DNA from: Actinernus sp. WN-2022 | Lineage: Eukaryota; Cnidaria; Anthozoa; Actiniaria; Actinernidae | Length of the DNA stretch: 64,000 nt | Direction: 5' to 3' | Assembly (NCBI GenBank): GCA_030867875.1 | Contig: JAOWCC010001501.1 | Location: forward strand, 30,648,792-30,712,791 | Shown: piece after piece, positions 53,201 to 64,000 of the stretch | Numbering within the stretch: position 1 is the first letter of the stretch | Layout of the letters: every line of letters starts with the position of its first letter | The notes under the pieces: model-generated | Database searches by the model: none | What the model was told of the DNA's origin: nothing | What the model saw: only the letters and a program-made list of their open reading frames with translations | Made by a program: the position numbers and the translations under genes

Positions 53201-56200
53201 CCAGAATTTTGATTTTATTTCTGCTCATTTAAGCAGTGATTTTCACAAATCTGTCTGCCATCGTTGTAGTTTAAAATGTCATCACATTTTCACTAGTGAA
53301 GATATGGAAAATAATAATTATGCTGCTGGATCAAGACCAGATGTAGTTTGCAGGAGTTCTATATACATGTACTAGTCATTATTAATCAATGAAACATTAG
53401 TATTCCACTACAAAAAGTGTGTTAAGTGCTACATGTACATTGTACAATTGCAAGTAACAATGTATACTAAATCCTGTTATTTGTTAACTAAAGTAATGTT
53501 TCATTGATATAATGACTGCTCTATGGTAGTGACAACAATAAACATTTCTCATTTTATAATAATTTTAGCTAGTAGGATTTTAATGGATCAGTTAAGAGGA
53601 TGTTATATATAGAAATGGATGGTTGAATTGGAAACAAATCATTGAGAAACGTCTTTAGGAATAAAAATTAAGAACAGGTGGTCCATACTAATTGGGTCAG
53701 GCACTGAGCAAAACCACCATCTATTGTCTTCAAATGAGAATCCAGAAGGATATTGACCAAAAAATATACACAGATCAGCTATTGATACACCACTTTTAAC
53801 TGCTGCCAAGTTTTGCCTTCATTTTCCACTGATAAAACTGTCAGCTGCATCCTATTTTTACTTTGCATGTATATGTGACTGAGTATTTCCTCTCACATAC
53901 ATTGTAGATCTAGAAATTTACTAATTAAAATGAAATCATTAGCAACTGAAGATTATTTAAAAAATTTAAAGTTATATATTAACAAAGCCAGGCAGTGTAA
54001 TTTAATATACCGTATGTAAAATATATTTATCCAACTCATTATTAATTCATGAAGTAAAACAAAGGAAATGGGAATCCTAGCGTATGTGTTACTGATAACC
54101 AAAACAATTACTGGTGACCCAGTAGTTTTCGTTGTGGCCCTTGAATAAGAATCCCAGTCGAAAAGGAGACAAATTGACTGGTTATTTACAATTAATGTGG
54201 TCGAACGCACAGGGACTCAGGGTCCCTGGATTGAAAGTCCATCATGTTAACCACTCAGCCATGCCGCCTCCTCATTATTTACCTGTGAACTCTACTCAGG
54301 ACTGTATAAAGTAACAGGGATGCTCATTGGAATTTTAAAAGGAATCCCTAAAAGGTACCAGAATCTCGTTCTGTGGACGTGGCTCAAATTTGTTTTTACC
54401 CCTAAAACATTAAGAGGTACACAAAATTAATTGACATTTGATCCAAGTGCAATAATATTGACTGTAAAAATTATACCAAGACACCAAGCCAGGCTTAGAG
54501 ATCATTAAATGATCATTAATAAAATGAGAATTTTATACCAAAAATTGAATACACCAAGCCAGGCTAAGATAATTAAATGAGAATTTTATTTTGTGACAAG
54601 TAGTTGTTATCTTACTTTGAATACCCTAAAAGGTACAACTATAACCACAACTGTTGAGGTTTCAGATTTAACACACTACACTAAGTGGTACCAAACTAGT
54701 AACACATTTTAACCCTAAATGGTACAACAAGCATCCCTGTCAGACTGCCATATAGGGAGCATTACAAATCCTTAAAGTGACATCATTTAAGGGATGAGCT
54801 ATGCAAATGAGTTGAAAATGAATTGAGTCATAACATTGAATTTTGTCATTTATACATATTTTTTTTCAGGTGTCAGACATTCAATACTTGCAATCGTAGA
54901 GAATGGTCTTTTATTAAGTGGAGTTGACATAAAAACAGAGCAAAATGAACTGCCGGTATATACAAATGTACATACATGTACATGCACATGTATAGGTTTT
55001 AAATTAATATCCCTTAAATTATGTCATTGAAATTTGATTCCTTATTAAACGAAATTGGCAGACTACAATTATTATTTTTCCTATGTCGGTCATTTTGTTT
55101 TCCAGTTTGACTTTTAAATCAAAGATAACTGACTTAATAAGGGCTTATACAGGCACTTTAAATATTAATTTATTATCATTAATTCAACTCTCAGTCTCAT
55201 CCCGAATTCTCATTTGTTGATTCACCTTGAAATAACTGACTGCAAATAATGGTCTGACTATGCGCAGTCGTAATAATTCAATATATGTTAAAAATAACGG
55301 TCTGAGCATGTGCACTATTTAATGGACAACTCCATTTTTTGGGTAAACTATTAACAATATAAACCCTGGTGAAAATCCTGGGCCCAGGATCCTACATAGG
55401 ATCCTGTACAAGATCTCGAATAGGATCCTGTAAGATCCTGTACAGGATCCTACACAGGATCCTACAGGATCCTGTGTAGGATCCTGCATAGGATTCCTAC
55501 ACAGGTCCTGTAGGATACTGCTCAGGATCCTGGACCATTTCTACAGGATCCTGGACCATTCCTACAGGATCCTGGACCATTCCTACAGGATCCTGGCTAT
55601 TCCTGTAGGATCCTGGGCTATTCCTGTAGGATCCTGGGCTATTCCTGTATGTAGGATCCTGGGCTATTCCTGTAGGATCCTGGGCTATTCCCTGTAGGAT
55701 CCTGGGCTATTCCCTGTAGGATCCTGGGCTTATTCCCTGTAGGATCCTGGGCTTATTCCCTGTAGGATCCTGGGCTTATTCCCTGTAGGATCTTGGGCTA
55801 TTCCTGTAGGATCCTGGGCTATTCCAGTAGGATCCTGGGCTATTCCAATAGGATCCTGGGCTATTCCCTGTAGGATCCTGGGCTATTCCCTGTAGGATCC
55901 TGGGCTATTCCAGTAGGATCCTGGGCTATTCCAATAGGATCCTGGGCTATTCCAATAGGATCCTGGGCTATTCCCTGTTGGATCCTGGGCTATAAGGCAG
56001 ATTGATTTACAGAACTGTTGGTGACTCAAAGTTCCAGTTTCAAAACTCTGTAGCTAACGATATATTTTATCAAATTCAGCATTGGCAAAATATAACAGCT
56101 TTCCACAACAAATCATGATTGCTTAATTATTGTGTTATTGGTCGGTTATCAATAATTAGTGAGACTGTAACCGACTTGTAGATTTCATTTTTAACATGCC

Positions 56201-56960
56201 TGAGTTCATGCAAACTTTTTTATGTTTTCAGATTCAAAAACTTGGAGTGTCGCGAGATCAGGGTATTCCTACTCTGACAGATTTTCAAACAGCAATAACA
56301 ACAGCAGTCAGCCAGTTTCTCCCTTGAGAAATGAGTTTGATGACCCTCTTGATAGAAGGAGTAACGAAGGCAGTATAGAAGATGACTTTGTGACAAGAAA
56401 AAATAAGCTTAACACAAAACTACACATGGCTGGTGGTAAGTGTGTGATGTGATTCTTAATGTTATTATAACTGAAGACTGTTGAACCATCTCCGTTATTA
56501 TTATCACAAAATTGATCATTAATATAAATTCTAAAACTCGTGAATAATTAATGAGAATATTATAAAGAAAATCACAAGTGCGAAGTAGTCTTGATATCAT
56601 GATCAAACACCTCGAACTGAAAACTTCAATTCTCAGTGTTTTGATCTCATGATTAAACTCTCGTACGAGTGTTCGATATATATTACGTGAACTGGTTAAA
56701 AAAAATTTTTTACTATTGTTATTGTAGTTTCTTTAATTCTTTGTAATTATTATCACTGACTACAGTATATATGATCATTGTTTTGTCAGCTCCACAAATT
56801 GCCACGAGAGAAATGTCTGCAAGAACCAAAAGAGCACACAATTTACAACAAGCTCACCTGAAGTCCTGTGGCCATGGGACAGTACTCAGCCAGTGGTGGT
56901 CAGTACAGCAAACAGACAGAGGATGAGAATGTGAACTGGAAGAGAGATGATTTCTTATGA
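50276..56960 (+). CDS. Unrecognised six-exon gene with possible alternative frames
   Basis: ATG at 50276 opens exon 1 (to 50336; GATG/GTAATA). Exon 2 lies at 50412-50575, exon 3 at 51045-51128, exon 4 at 54870-54955, exon 5 at 56232-56435 and exon 6 at 56790 to the stop (TGA at 56924 in the spliced frame, or 56958-56960 in the neighbouring frame). Exon 1 ends, exon 3 begins and ends, and exons 5/6 join, all in phase 1. The product would be hydrophilic, Ser/Asn/Asp/Lys-rich and probably disordered (for example STENGADEFEGLIQPN, NEFDDPLDRRSNEGSIEDDF). No domain is recognised. Exon 2 carries a 20-bp tandem duplication that breaks the frame unless a later AG is used. Exon 4 ends in phase 0, so including it switches exon 5 to another open frame. 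Exon 6 appears to need a frameshift to reach ENVNWKRDDFL. It may be a nuclear or regulatory protein, but that is a guess. Confidence 0.55.
50421..50460 (+). repeat. 20-bp exact tandem duplication inside exon 2
   Basis: GAACAAATTTCTGTACAAGG occurs twice in direct succession. Removing one copy restores a continuous frame from exon 1 (FDGRPNKFLYKGTKHKSDPW); with both copies the first AG gives a frame that ends early. Confidence 0.85.
51130..54190. other. Large intron, no recognised gene
   Basis: ORFs near 51714-52192 lack domains. AT-rich sequence with short simple repeats. Nothing else could be supported. Confidence 0.4.
54192..54268 (-). pseudogene. tRNA-Ser-like pseudogene or tRNA-derived SINE head
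   Basis: The minus strand reads an A box (TGGCTGAGTGG), an anticodon-like arm (TGGACTTTCAATCCA), a long variable-arm hairpin (GGGAC/GTCCC) and a B box (GCGTTCGACC). The long variable arm is typical of serine/leucine tRNAs, yet the loop would give a TTC anticodon and the acceptor ends do not pair. It is therefore not a working tRNA gene; it lies in an intron of the six-exon gene. Confidence 0.6.
55030..55157. mobile_element. TTAA-type MITE, right half only
   Basis: Ends AGGGCTTATACAGGCACT before TTAA (55158-55161). It is the reverse complement of the element starting at 63888 (shared AATTGGCA...TTCCTATGTCGGTCATTTTG). The left end is missing. Confidence 0.75.
55376..55992 (+). repeat. GGATCC-containing minisatellite (~27 copies)
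   Basis: The 5' third is built on 12-14 bp units such as AGGATCCTGTAC; the rest on 21-25 bp units TAGGATCCTGGGCTATTCC(CTG). Most units carry a BamHI site. It lies in the intron before exon 5 of the six-exon gene. Confidence 0.92.
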
Positions 56961-57446
56961 TACTTACAAATGAACCACATGTATTGTACATAGAAAAGTG
57001 TGCTTTGAAAAAGTAGTATTTATAAATAGCTGTATATATGTTAATTGTCATAGACGCAGGGGTCGAAATTAGCGGTAGCTACTAGCATCGAATATTTAAT
57101 GAATACATTGATTTTGGTAGTGGAATTTATTTACAGTTACAAATTCTTGCTAGTGCGAGATACTAATATAGCAAACCAGAAACAGTCAACACCAAACAAG
57201 CAATGTAAATTACACTGTCAAACGTACAGGTTGTAAACCAACTGTCAAAAACTATTTTCGGTTAACAGAACTAATGTTACTGTTGTTTCTGAAGTGCAAC
57301 TTGGTCTTTGGCAGTTAAAAGTGTTGTTTGAAATTTTGCATTCAGGTGACATACATGTAGTAGGCTCGAGAGTCCAGGTGTGCTTTGCCGTGCCCCTAAA
57401 GAGGCTAGATGACTTTAGGAGCAGTGACTGTGGCAGTAAAGACGGC
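56961..57446. other. Sequence downstream of the six-exon gene
   Basis: AT-rich, no ORF of note; presumably 3' untranslated and intergenic sequence. No clear AATAAA close to the stop. Confidence 0.35.
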
Positions 57447-57703
57447 TAAAGTGAACAAAGGTGCACCGTAAATGTGTCTGTAAGTGGTCGGCCAAACACT
57501 TACCGACCACGTACCGACCACTTACCGACCACTTACCGACCACTTACCTGCCACTTACCTGCCACTTACCTGCCACTTACCTGCCACTTACATGCCACTT
57601 ACCTGCAACCACTTACCTGCCACTTACTAACCACTTACCAACCCTTGGGTTACTGACCACTTACCGACAACATATTTATGGTGCAGCTTGTTCACTTTAG
57701 CCA
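57447..57703. mobile_element. MITE with internal CACTTACCTGC minisatellite
   Basis: The ends GGCTAAAGTGAACAA and TTGTTCACTTTAGCC are inverted, with GGTGCACCGTAAAT / ATTTATGGTGCA further in. The interior at about 57495-57665 is 11-12 bp repeats of CACTTACCGAC / CACTTACCTGC. Confidence 0.82.
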
Positions 57704-58008
57704 TAAAAGATATAAAACCTAATTATCCAATCATACTTCTTGACCACCATTGGAAAGATAACCAATCCATTTGTGACATCGACGCTGGAGTTGAGGCAGC
57801 TTAGTTAGAGGCTTGTATCTAGTTAGCATGACAATCAAAATCTATCCATATTCATAGAAGGAGGGTTTGTATTAGCCTGCGTGCATCTAGAACGTCTGCA
57901 CGCAGGCTAGGTTTATATCAGTGCAGGGTCAACTCCATCCTCCATGCAAGGCTAATTATAAGGCTTGGTTACCTTTCAAGAACTACGAATTAAACTATTA
58001 TTGGGTTG

Positions 58009-58039
<31 letters not shown>

Positions 58040-58554
58040 ACATTAACAAAAGATTCCTCATTAGTGTCTTTGCTAAGCTTACAAAATGAACTAGCATTTT
58101 TTTGCTAGTGGAAAAAAGTTAATTTCTACCCCTGAGATGTACAAAGAGAATAAGTTACCCAAATATCCGAGACCTCATTCCCTGTAACATAAACGTCATC
58201 AGATATTATAGCCGGATTTTTGAGAGAATATTAAGACGGTAAATGATTTTCCTGTGATCAGTCGCAAATTGACTTTAAAGTAATCAAGCTACACGAGCAT
58301 GCAATCATATGGTCGAACTCCAACTTCAGTACAACCCCGATATAACGAACACGGCAAGGTAACAAAAATTGTGTTTGTAACATTTTAATAATACACTTTA
58401 TTCACGCATGTTGATTTTTTAGAATAACGTGAAAATAACCACAGACTGTCATCTTAAAGAGCACCTATAAATCAACAATTTTGGAAAGATATTGAGGATA
58501 TCATTTATAAACGTTTTGGTATGAGATTATAGTGTTGCTAATTTTAATTTTATA

Positions 58555-58672
58555 GGAAAATCACATGCCTGACGAGGTAATTCCACGTTAAATTGCACGA
58601 GGAAACCGATATCGGTTTTTCTCGTGCAATTTAACGAGGAATTACCGAGTCAGGCATGTGATTTTCCTTGAA
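58555..58672. mobile_element. 118-bp near-perfect palindromic MITE
   Basis: AGGAAAATCACATGCCTGAC is inverted as GTCAGGCATGTGATTTTCCT. Arms of about 50 bp around AACCGATATCGGTT. Confidence 0.8.
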
Positions 58673-59169
58673 TCGCATAGTCCGATGAACTACTTGAAGA
58701 TTTAGTACTTTTGTTGATATTTCGCTAAGTTATAAATAGCGCGCGTAGTCTACAGTGGTGATTCCATGCCACTCTGAATCACCACTCCGTCTCAGCCAAT
58801 CAGCGTCTGATTTCGCAAATGCACCGTGCGATTCAGCTTTGGCTATGCGATTCTATTTAATATTTAATATTTAAGTATTTTTTACCGGTAGCATATAGTT
58901 TGTGTATGCATGAACCCACATGTCTCTGTTTCTAAAGGCTGTTGGTTTACCGCATTCTCCAAACAATTCATACATTTCCCTGGCCTCTTGAATGTCATGT
59001 CTATACATACTATTCAAAGAGATGCATGATCGGACTTTATACTCGAAAATCTCGGAGAACGAATATTAACTTCTTAATTCTTAACCGATCGCGAGCGCTT
59101 TTAATGAGTTTCCTAATATATCCTATAGCGATTCTACTTTCAATGCCTGGGATTTTTTTGTAGCAAAGT

Positions 59170-59338
59170 GCAGTCGAACCTCTCCTTACGGACACCTATA
59201 ATAAGGACACCTTAGTACGAATAGTTTTCTCGGGCCCGGCAAAATCGCCATACATAAGACAATACGCAATACAGACACCTATAATACGGACAGTTTGCTC
59301 CGGCCGTTCGGTGTGCGTATTGACGAGGTTCGACTGTA
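59170..59338. mobile_element. MITE with CAGTCGAACCTC ends
   Basis: CAGTCGAACCTC at the left and GAGGTTCGACTG at the right. The internal repeat GGACACCTATAATA...GGACA occurs twice. Confidence 0.7.
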
Positions 59339-59339
59339 T

Positions 59340-60260
59340 AGTGTTGAAGTGGAACTAATTCAGCGCTTTGTTACGATGTTATTTCTTCCAAAAAAAATTA
59401 GAGATTGAAAAACGGATACGATTAGACTGGTTGGAACCAAGGCACATGCATGTAAGTGTAGCCATTAAGCAAACGAGTGCATGGCTGTGAAATAATTAAA
59501 CTGAAAAACAGAACTGAGGATCTTGCATTCATTCGCGGTGATGGGTTCGTCCCTTTTGCGAATTATATATCAAAATTTGGTATCTATTGATCGCATATCA
59601 GAGTGACAGAAGTCGGATCGTGGGCGACGTAAAGGTGTAGTATTTATTGACTGATTATTGTACATGAATGATTTGTAAATAAAACCGATACCATATCAAC
59701 GCGTGTTCGTAAAGCGGTAGGGAGGGGGGGGGGGGGGTGGGGGAAGGGAAGGGGCAGGGTAGCTGTTCTTGTCCAAGATGGGAGCCGGATTGGTATGACT
59801 GATTAAAATAATGAACGTTCTATTGGTTACCCTGTGTGTAATTACATGGTGACCGGCATGACGAGTTTAACCGCGGTACAAAACTCGAGAACTGAATTAT
59901 TTACACTGGGCCGACCTAATTTGAGTCAGGTGATCTGATGTTAGCGGCTTTACAGAACTTGATCAAACTTCCATGGATAATCGGTCTAAAAGTATTAAAG
60001 TACGGATAGATGTAAACGCAAGGCAGACTGTAGGCAATAGCTAACTCCTTCGCAAAGCATAACGGTCGACAGAGTCTTTAAAATTAAAGCGCTTCTCAGC
60101 GTCGCTTGATGTGGAGCTTTGTCTTCGTACAGGTAAAGCTCGTTAAAACTGTTGCACTGTTATGAGAAGCTCTTGCTTCGTGCTTTATTTTATTTATAAT
60201 AATAGTTTATTTATATATATAGCGCTCTTTCCTAATATCAAAACAACATATTAACAAGGT
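59340..60260. other. Intergenic sequence
   Basis: A poly-G run is at about 59724-59742. No gene is seen. Confidence 0.35.
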
Positions 60261-60264
60261 GTCC

Positions 60265-60855
60265 TAATCCCGGGGGGTACTCCTGTTTGTGACGCATTAT
60301 GTATGTGCCGCGGGGGTGGGTCGGTTTGGGCAGGTAGGGTCAGGGTTTTTACCTGATTTGGGTAGATCAGGGTCAGGATTTGAGTATAATTTGGGTTCAG
60401 TCAGGGTCGGGGTTCAGGTTTTTTTAGGCAGTTAGGGTTCAGTTTTTTTTTAGCTACTATGTCAAAAAAAGACATTCTGTTACCCGCATTTTTTATCGCC
60501 TGCCCACATGCAAGCACTGAGGTTCCCATACATCGTGACGCCGCTAATTCGTACTTCAGTACTTATCTATGTACTTCGTCTAGATCTGCTGATTTTTTTA
60601 CCCAATGACACGTCCCGACTTGAAATGTTCCGTATTTTGCATGCAAAATGGGGTATATGTCCGACCGTGTTTTGAAAACAATTTAAAGAAGGGGCAATCA
60701 GGTTTTTTCCCCAAAAGGGACAATCAGGGTTTTGGAGCTCGGATTGAGTCAAACAGGGTCAGGGTTTCAGCCTCTTGGCCTCCCATACATACCCATTTTT
60801 CATGTAAGTACTCCTACCCCCCCCCCCCCCCCCCCCCCCCTCCTACCCCCCAGGT
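60265..60855 (+). repeat. GGGTCAGGG-rich repeat region with poly-C run
   Basis: Starts GGGGGGTACTCC and ends with TACTCCTA before a run of about 22 C residues. The body has repeated (A/T)GGGTCAGGGTTT. It probably is a degenerate inverted-end element whose termini are G/C runs. Confidence 0.5.
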
Positions 60856-60859
60856 CACA

Positions 60860-62040
60860 GAGGTGAAGTGAAGCGCTTAATTATCACTTGTGCCACGTCC
60901 ACGCAATGGTTACCAGCAATGGGGTACATCTACATGTACTTACACTGTTCTTGGCTTTGTTTTTCTGTAAATCATCAAGGTCAGATAGGGAACGAGCTAT
61001 AGAAAAGTAACAAGTAAAACAAATAAGTCCAGGGATATATTTCTGTTTATGTTTCCCAGGGTCCTAATGCTAAAAATAATTACCAAATATAAAAACAAAG
61101 AACAGAATTAAACCAAATAGTGATAATGATAAAATACTTATGGCTAAAATGTTTTTTTTTTTAAGTTACAATATTTAAATAACATATATATGATGGCTAT
61201 AGTTGCTCAATAATAAGCTTTCTTTTGTAAAACTGTTTTTAAGCCCTACTTGAAGCTGTCAACGGAGGAGCTGTGCTTTAGATCTAAAGGTAAGGAATTC
61301 CACAGTTGTGGGGCTTAGACTGAAAAAGCGCGGTAGCCATAAGCCGATTTCAGATTATACGATGGTATCTTAAGCAATAGCTTGTCAGCAGATCTCATGC
61401 TACGTTGCGGTACATACTGGTCTAATAATTCCTTTAGATATTTATAGATAGTCTACTAAACAAAATACATACGAAGGGAGACAAACATTAATTTGTGAAC
61501 AATATTTGCCAGCTAGGCGTTACCTGCGCGCCTTAATTGTTTTATTTATGAATTGCAACCAGTTGTGTACATTTGTTTAATTGTGTCTGAGCTATGCAAG
61601 CTATGATTGCTCAATTTGCGGTCCATAAGTTATGGATTGTCATTTCTCCCATTTTTTGGCTCAATCCCGGTTTCTGGGAAACTACCCACCCACCCCTCCC
61701 TTGGATATGCATCGTTCTATTAATGGTTAGGGTGAAGTGTGGGGACCCCGTGCGCTAGCTTCGCGCTTGATCAATAAAACAGGGAACTCGTGAATACGGT
61801 CTGATTTTTGGGGGGTTTGTCCAACATTGGGAGTAGTAATGCAATATTTAATCTATTATGCAAATTCCCTTTTTTGTTCGCTAGTTCGATCCCATACATT
61901 GTGCATGTGCAGAGTGCATGTTGTCTGTGACCATATCTTTTTTACATTCATGTCTCTACAACTTAACATACTCGATCACACAATTTAATGTGGTGTTGAG
62001 GCATTAGTTGCCAATAAATCAATTCGAAACATAAACAGAC
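60860..62040. other. Intergenic sequence with probable old repeat
   Basis: About 61200-61450 resembles a decayed dispersed repeat, but I could not assign a family. No supported gene. Confidence 0.3.
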
Positions 62041-62068
62041 CCCTCTGGAAATTATCTATATCAGCTCC

Positions 62069-62240
62069 TTAATTCACTCTTTTCACCTGGTGGCCATCTT
62101 GGATTCAAAGCGAGGCAATCCTTTGTTTTTGCCAGGTTAGCCTCGTTTTGACTATCCCTCACTACGAGGCTAACCTGGCAGAAACAAAGGATTGCCTCGC
62201 TTTGAATCCAAGATGACCACCAGGTGAAAAGAGCGAATAA
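62069..62240. mobile_element. 172-bp palindromic MITE
   Basis: CTCTTTTCACCTGGTGGCCATCTTGGATTC and AAGCGAGGCAATCCTTTG are inverted at the right end; arms of about 75 bp, few mismatches. Confidence 0.85.
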
Positions 62241-62822
62241 ATCTATCATTTCTCAAGTAAATAAACTGGCTGGTAAAGAACAACAAGGTTATCTCTATTT
62301 TTAGCAAGATTGCATTGTATTTTGGAATCCGGGATTGCTGTTTCGACATCTAAACACAGGGTTAACTGTAAACAAAAATGCATAGCATTATACTGTATGT
62401 CATTCCAGAAAATATCCATAACCCCAAACTAAGAAGAGTGGATTGAACTGACCCCTCTCCCCTCTGGAGTTCGAATTCCGGCGTTCTAGAGTCTGATAAC
62501 CTCTATAGACCACAATAGATCCATCAAGCTAAAAGTCGGGGGCGGCTTTGTTGAATATTTCAGGGGAGTGCGGGGCTGATTAGTTATTCATGAACTCCGT
62601 GCCTACTGAACTGGAACAATTGTAGAACTACATTACGTCACCAGTTCTATAAGTGTTCCAGTTGAATAACCTAGAGTGTTGTAAGTGTTCCACTTCGATA
62701 ACCTAGAGTGTTGTAAGTGTTCCAGTTCAATAATCAATAGTACAACATTTTGTGACAGATCATGTTCAATACCGAATAATACTGCAAGCGATATTTACTT
62801 CATTTTGCCACACTCAAATATC

Positions 62823-63129
62823 CTATGAGGACATGTTAAACGTGAAATTGATCGAGCAATTACTAAAAACTGGATTGCTCATAGCGACACTAAGCGTATC
62901 ATTTACATTGGTATTACCTTCTATGCCCGCGTGGCCTTTGCCAGCTACACACGACAAATATGAACTTTCTTCAACTCTTGGACCAAAAGATATCTTCTTA
63001 ATAATAATTATCTCTCTCTGTCTCTCTGTAATTTCCTCCTTATCAGACTTCTTAGACTTTATCGTAACTCCTGTTCTTGTCCCCTCTTTCATTTCAGTGT
63101 CCAAACATCGTCTAAATTGAGGAAGTCTA
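62823..63129 (-). CDS. Ambiguous ORF, possible terminal exon
   Basis: On the minus strand TTTTTATATTTGTAG could be an acceptor to about 102 open codons ending TAG: polar and charged (VTIKSKKSDKEEITERQREI), then NPVFSNCSINFTFNMSS. The plus strand of the same region (62752-63120) is open for 122 codons and would encode hydrophobic segments. Only one, at most, can be real, and neither has a recognised domain. Confidence 0.25.
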
Positions 63130-63274
63130 CAAATATAAAAACACACACTGATTATCGACATTTTCTCCAAGAGCAAAGCTCATCGAGGGAGATTGTCTGT
63201 ATCATTTACAAAAGTAGTGGAGAGTGTATTATAGTAATATTTAACTAAACTAGAATGACAAATATAAACAAATA

Positions 63275-63548
63275 CAGGAGCCCATTACCAGGAGCGTTCC
63301 TATGTCATGGGCTGTTCCCCCAGCACGTGAGTAGATGTGACTATATTTAGAATTCGAATTCCCGCGTTGAAAGTGAGAACAATGATAATGAATAAAAATG
63401 AGAAATGACGTATAGCTATCTGATTGGCTAAGACAACATGGCCTTTGTTTATTTCGCGCGAAATGCAATTCTAAATATAGACACATCTACTCCTGTGCTG
63501 GGAACAGAACCAATGGGGAAGATGGACGCTTCTGGTAATGCGCTCCTG
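63275..63548. mobile_element. 274-bp MITE, CAGGAGCCCATTACC family, copy 2
   Basis: Ends CAGGAGCCCATTACCAGGAG and an inverted, slightly mutated copy, flanked by ACAAATA on both sides (7-bp target duplication). Confidence 0.82.
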
Positions 63549-63887
63549 ACAAATATATTAAACACAGTGCATAAACATAAAACAAAAGACTCTTTATCAT
63601 AATTCAATATGGTCTGATTTTATTTCCATCAATTAATTGTCTGATCAGTTGTTAAATCGTTTGGTTTTCAATATAAAAAATGACTAAACATTACACATTA
63701 GAGTATAGTTTTCTTCATAGCCAAGCTGTTCTAAGCCGTGTAAAAATATATGATTTTTTGTGTCTGATAAACTTAACCATCTAATTGCTGACGCTGGGTG
63801 GCGTATCGGGGGCAATATAGAAAATAATGTTGGACAGATTCAATCGTTTCCCATGTACAATCGCAGAAAGGAGAGGGTTACAATTAA

Positions 63888-64000
63888 AGTGCTTATAAGC
63901 CCTAGCCAGTTATCTTTGATTTAAAAGTCAAACTGGAAAACAAAATGACCGACATAGGAAAAATAATAATTATAGTATGCCAATTTCATTTATTAAGGAA
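63888..64000. mobile_element. TTAA-type MITE, left part (cut by window end)
   Basis: TTAA at 63884-63887, then AGTGCTTATAAGCCCTAGCC. Continues to the end of the window and matches the inverted right half at 55030-55157. Confidence 0.78.

Noticed and set aside
54192..54268. Functional tRNA-Glu or tRNA-Ser gene
   Set aside because: The serine-type body conflicts with a TTC anticodon and the acceptor strands do not pair.
57461..57700. ORF of repeated PLTDHLPTTY
   Set aside because: Translation of the CACTTACC minisatellite inside a MITE.

Overview
The window is eukaryotic and animal-like. It has spliced coding exons with GT..AG boundaries, calcium-binding EGF modules, very long repeat-filled introns and intergenic space, and many small inverted-repeat transposons. 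The style of the repeats and pseudogenes (RecQ-like helicase remnants, DIRS-type and Penelope-like fragments, TTAA-flanked MITEs) suggests a cnidarian such as a stony coral or sea anemone. That is an inference from style, not an identification.

Layout. 1-1.3 kb: a decayed RecQ-like helicase on the minus strand and a GGGTAA-type simple repeat. 2.0-4.9 kb: the 3' part of a plus-strand EGF-domain gene, with two EGF exons and a last exon that has a hydrophobic C-terminus. 4.9-6.3 kb: mobile-element sequence. 6.28-25.0 kb: the dominant structure, a tandem array of about 22.5 units of roughly 840 bp. Each unit carries an initiator tRNA-Met gene and a tRNA-Ala(UGC) gene, both on the minus strand; part of the array is a recent four-unit (3,359 bp) duplication. 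25.0-26.7 kb: a 77-bp satellite split by a TTAA-flanked element. 26.9-36.5 kb: six phase-compatible exons of an unrecognised plus-strand gene, converging with the last exon of a minus-strand gene at 36.6-36.8 kb. An intron of the plus gene holds a 1,264-bp transposon with 64-bp perfect terminal inverted repeats and a 9-bp target duplication. Its two ORFs point inward: a RecQ-like helicase N-terminus and a zinc-finger protein N-terminus.

39.7-46.3 kb: a LINE reverse transcriptase split by a 5.4-kb TIR element with a TAA target duplication; inside that sits a 4.4-kb foldback-like element with a CAG target duplication. 46.7-49.4 kb: Penelope-like and DIRS-like fragments and a MITE. 50.3-57.0 kb: a six-exon plus-strand gene of unknown function, with a 20-bp frame-breaking duplication, a frame-switching cassette exon and an apparent frameshift near its end. 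57-64 kb: MITEs, simple repeats and one ambiguous ORF.

Functionally, the tRNA array is a high-copy source of initiator tRNA and tRNA-Ala with the usual RNA polymerase III features (internal A and B boxes, T-runs after the genes). The rest is a sparse set of unrelated protein genes in transposon-rich DNA. Exon models come from splice-site and reading-phase logic only and have no transcript support.
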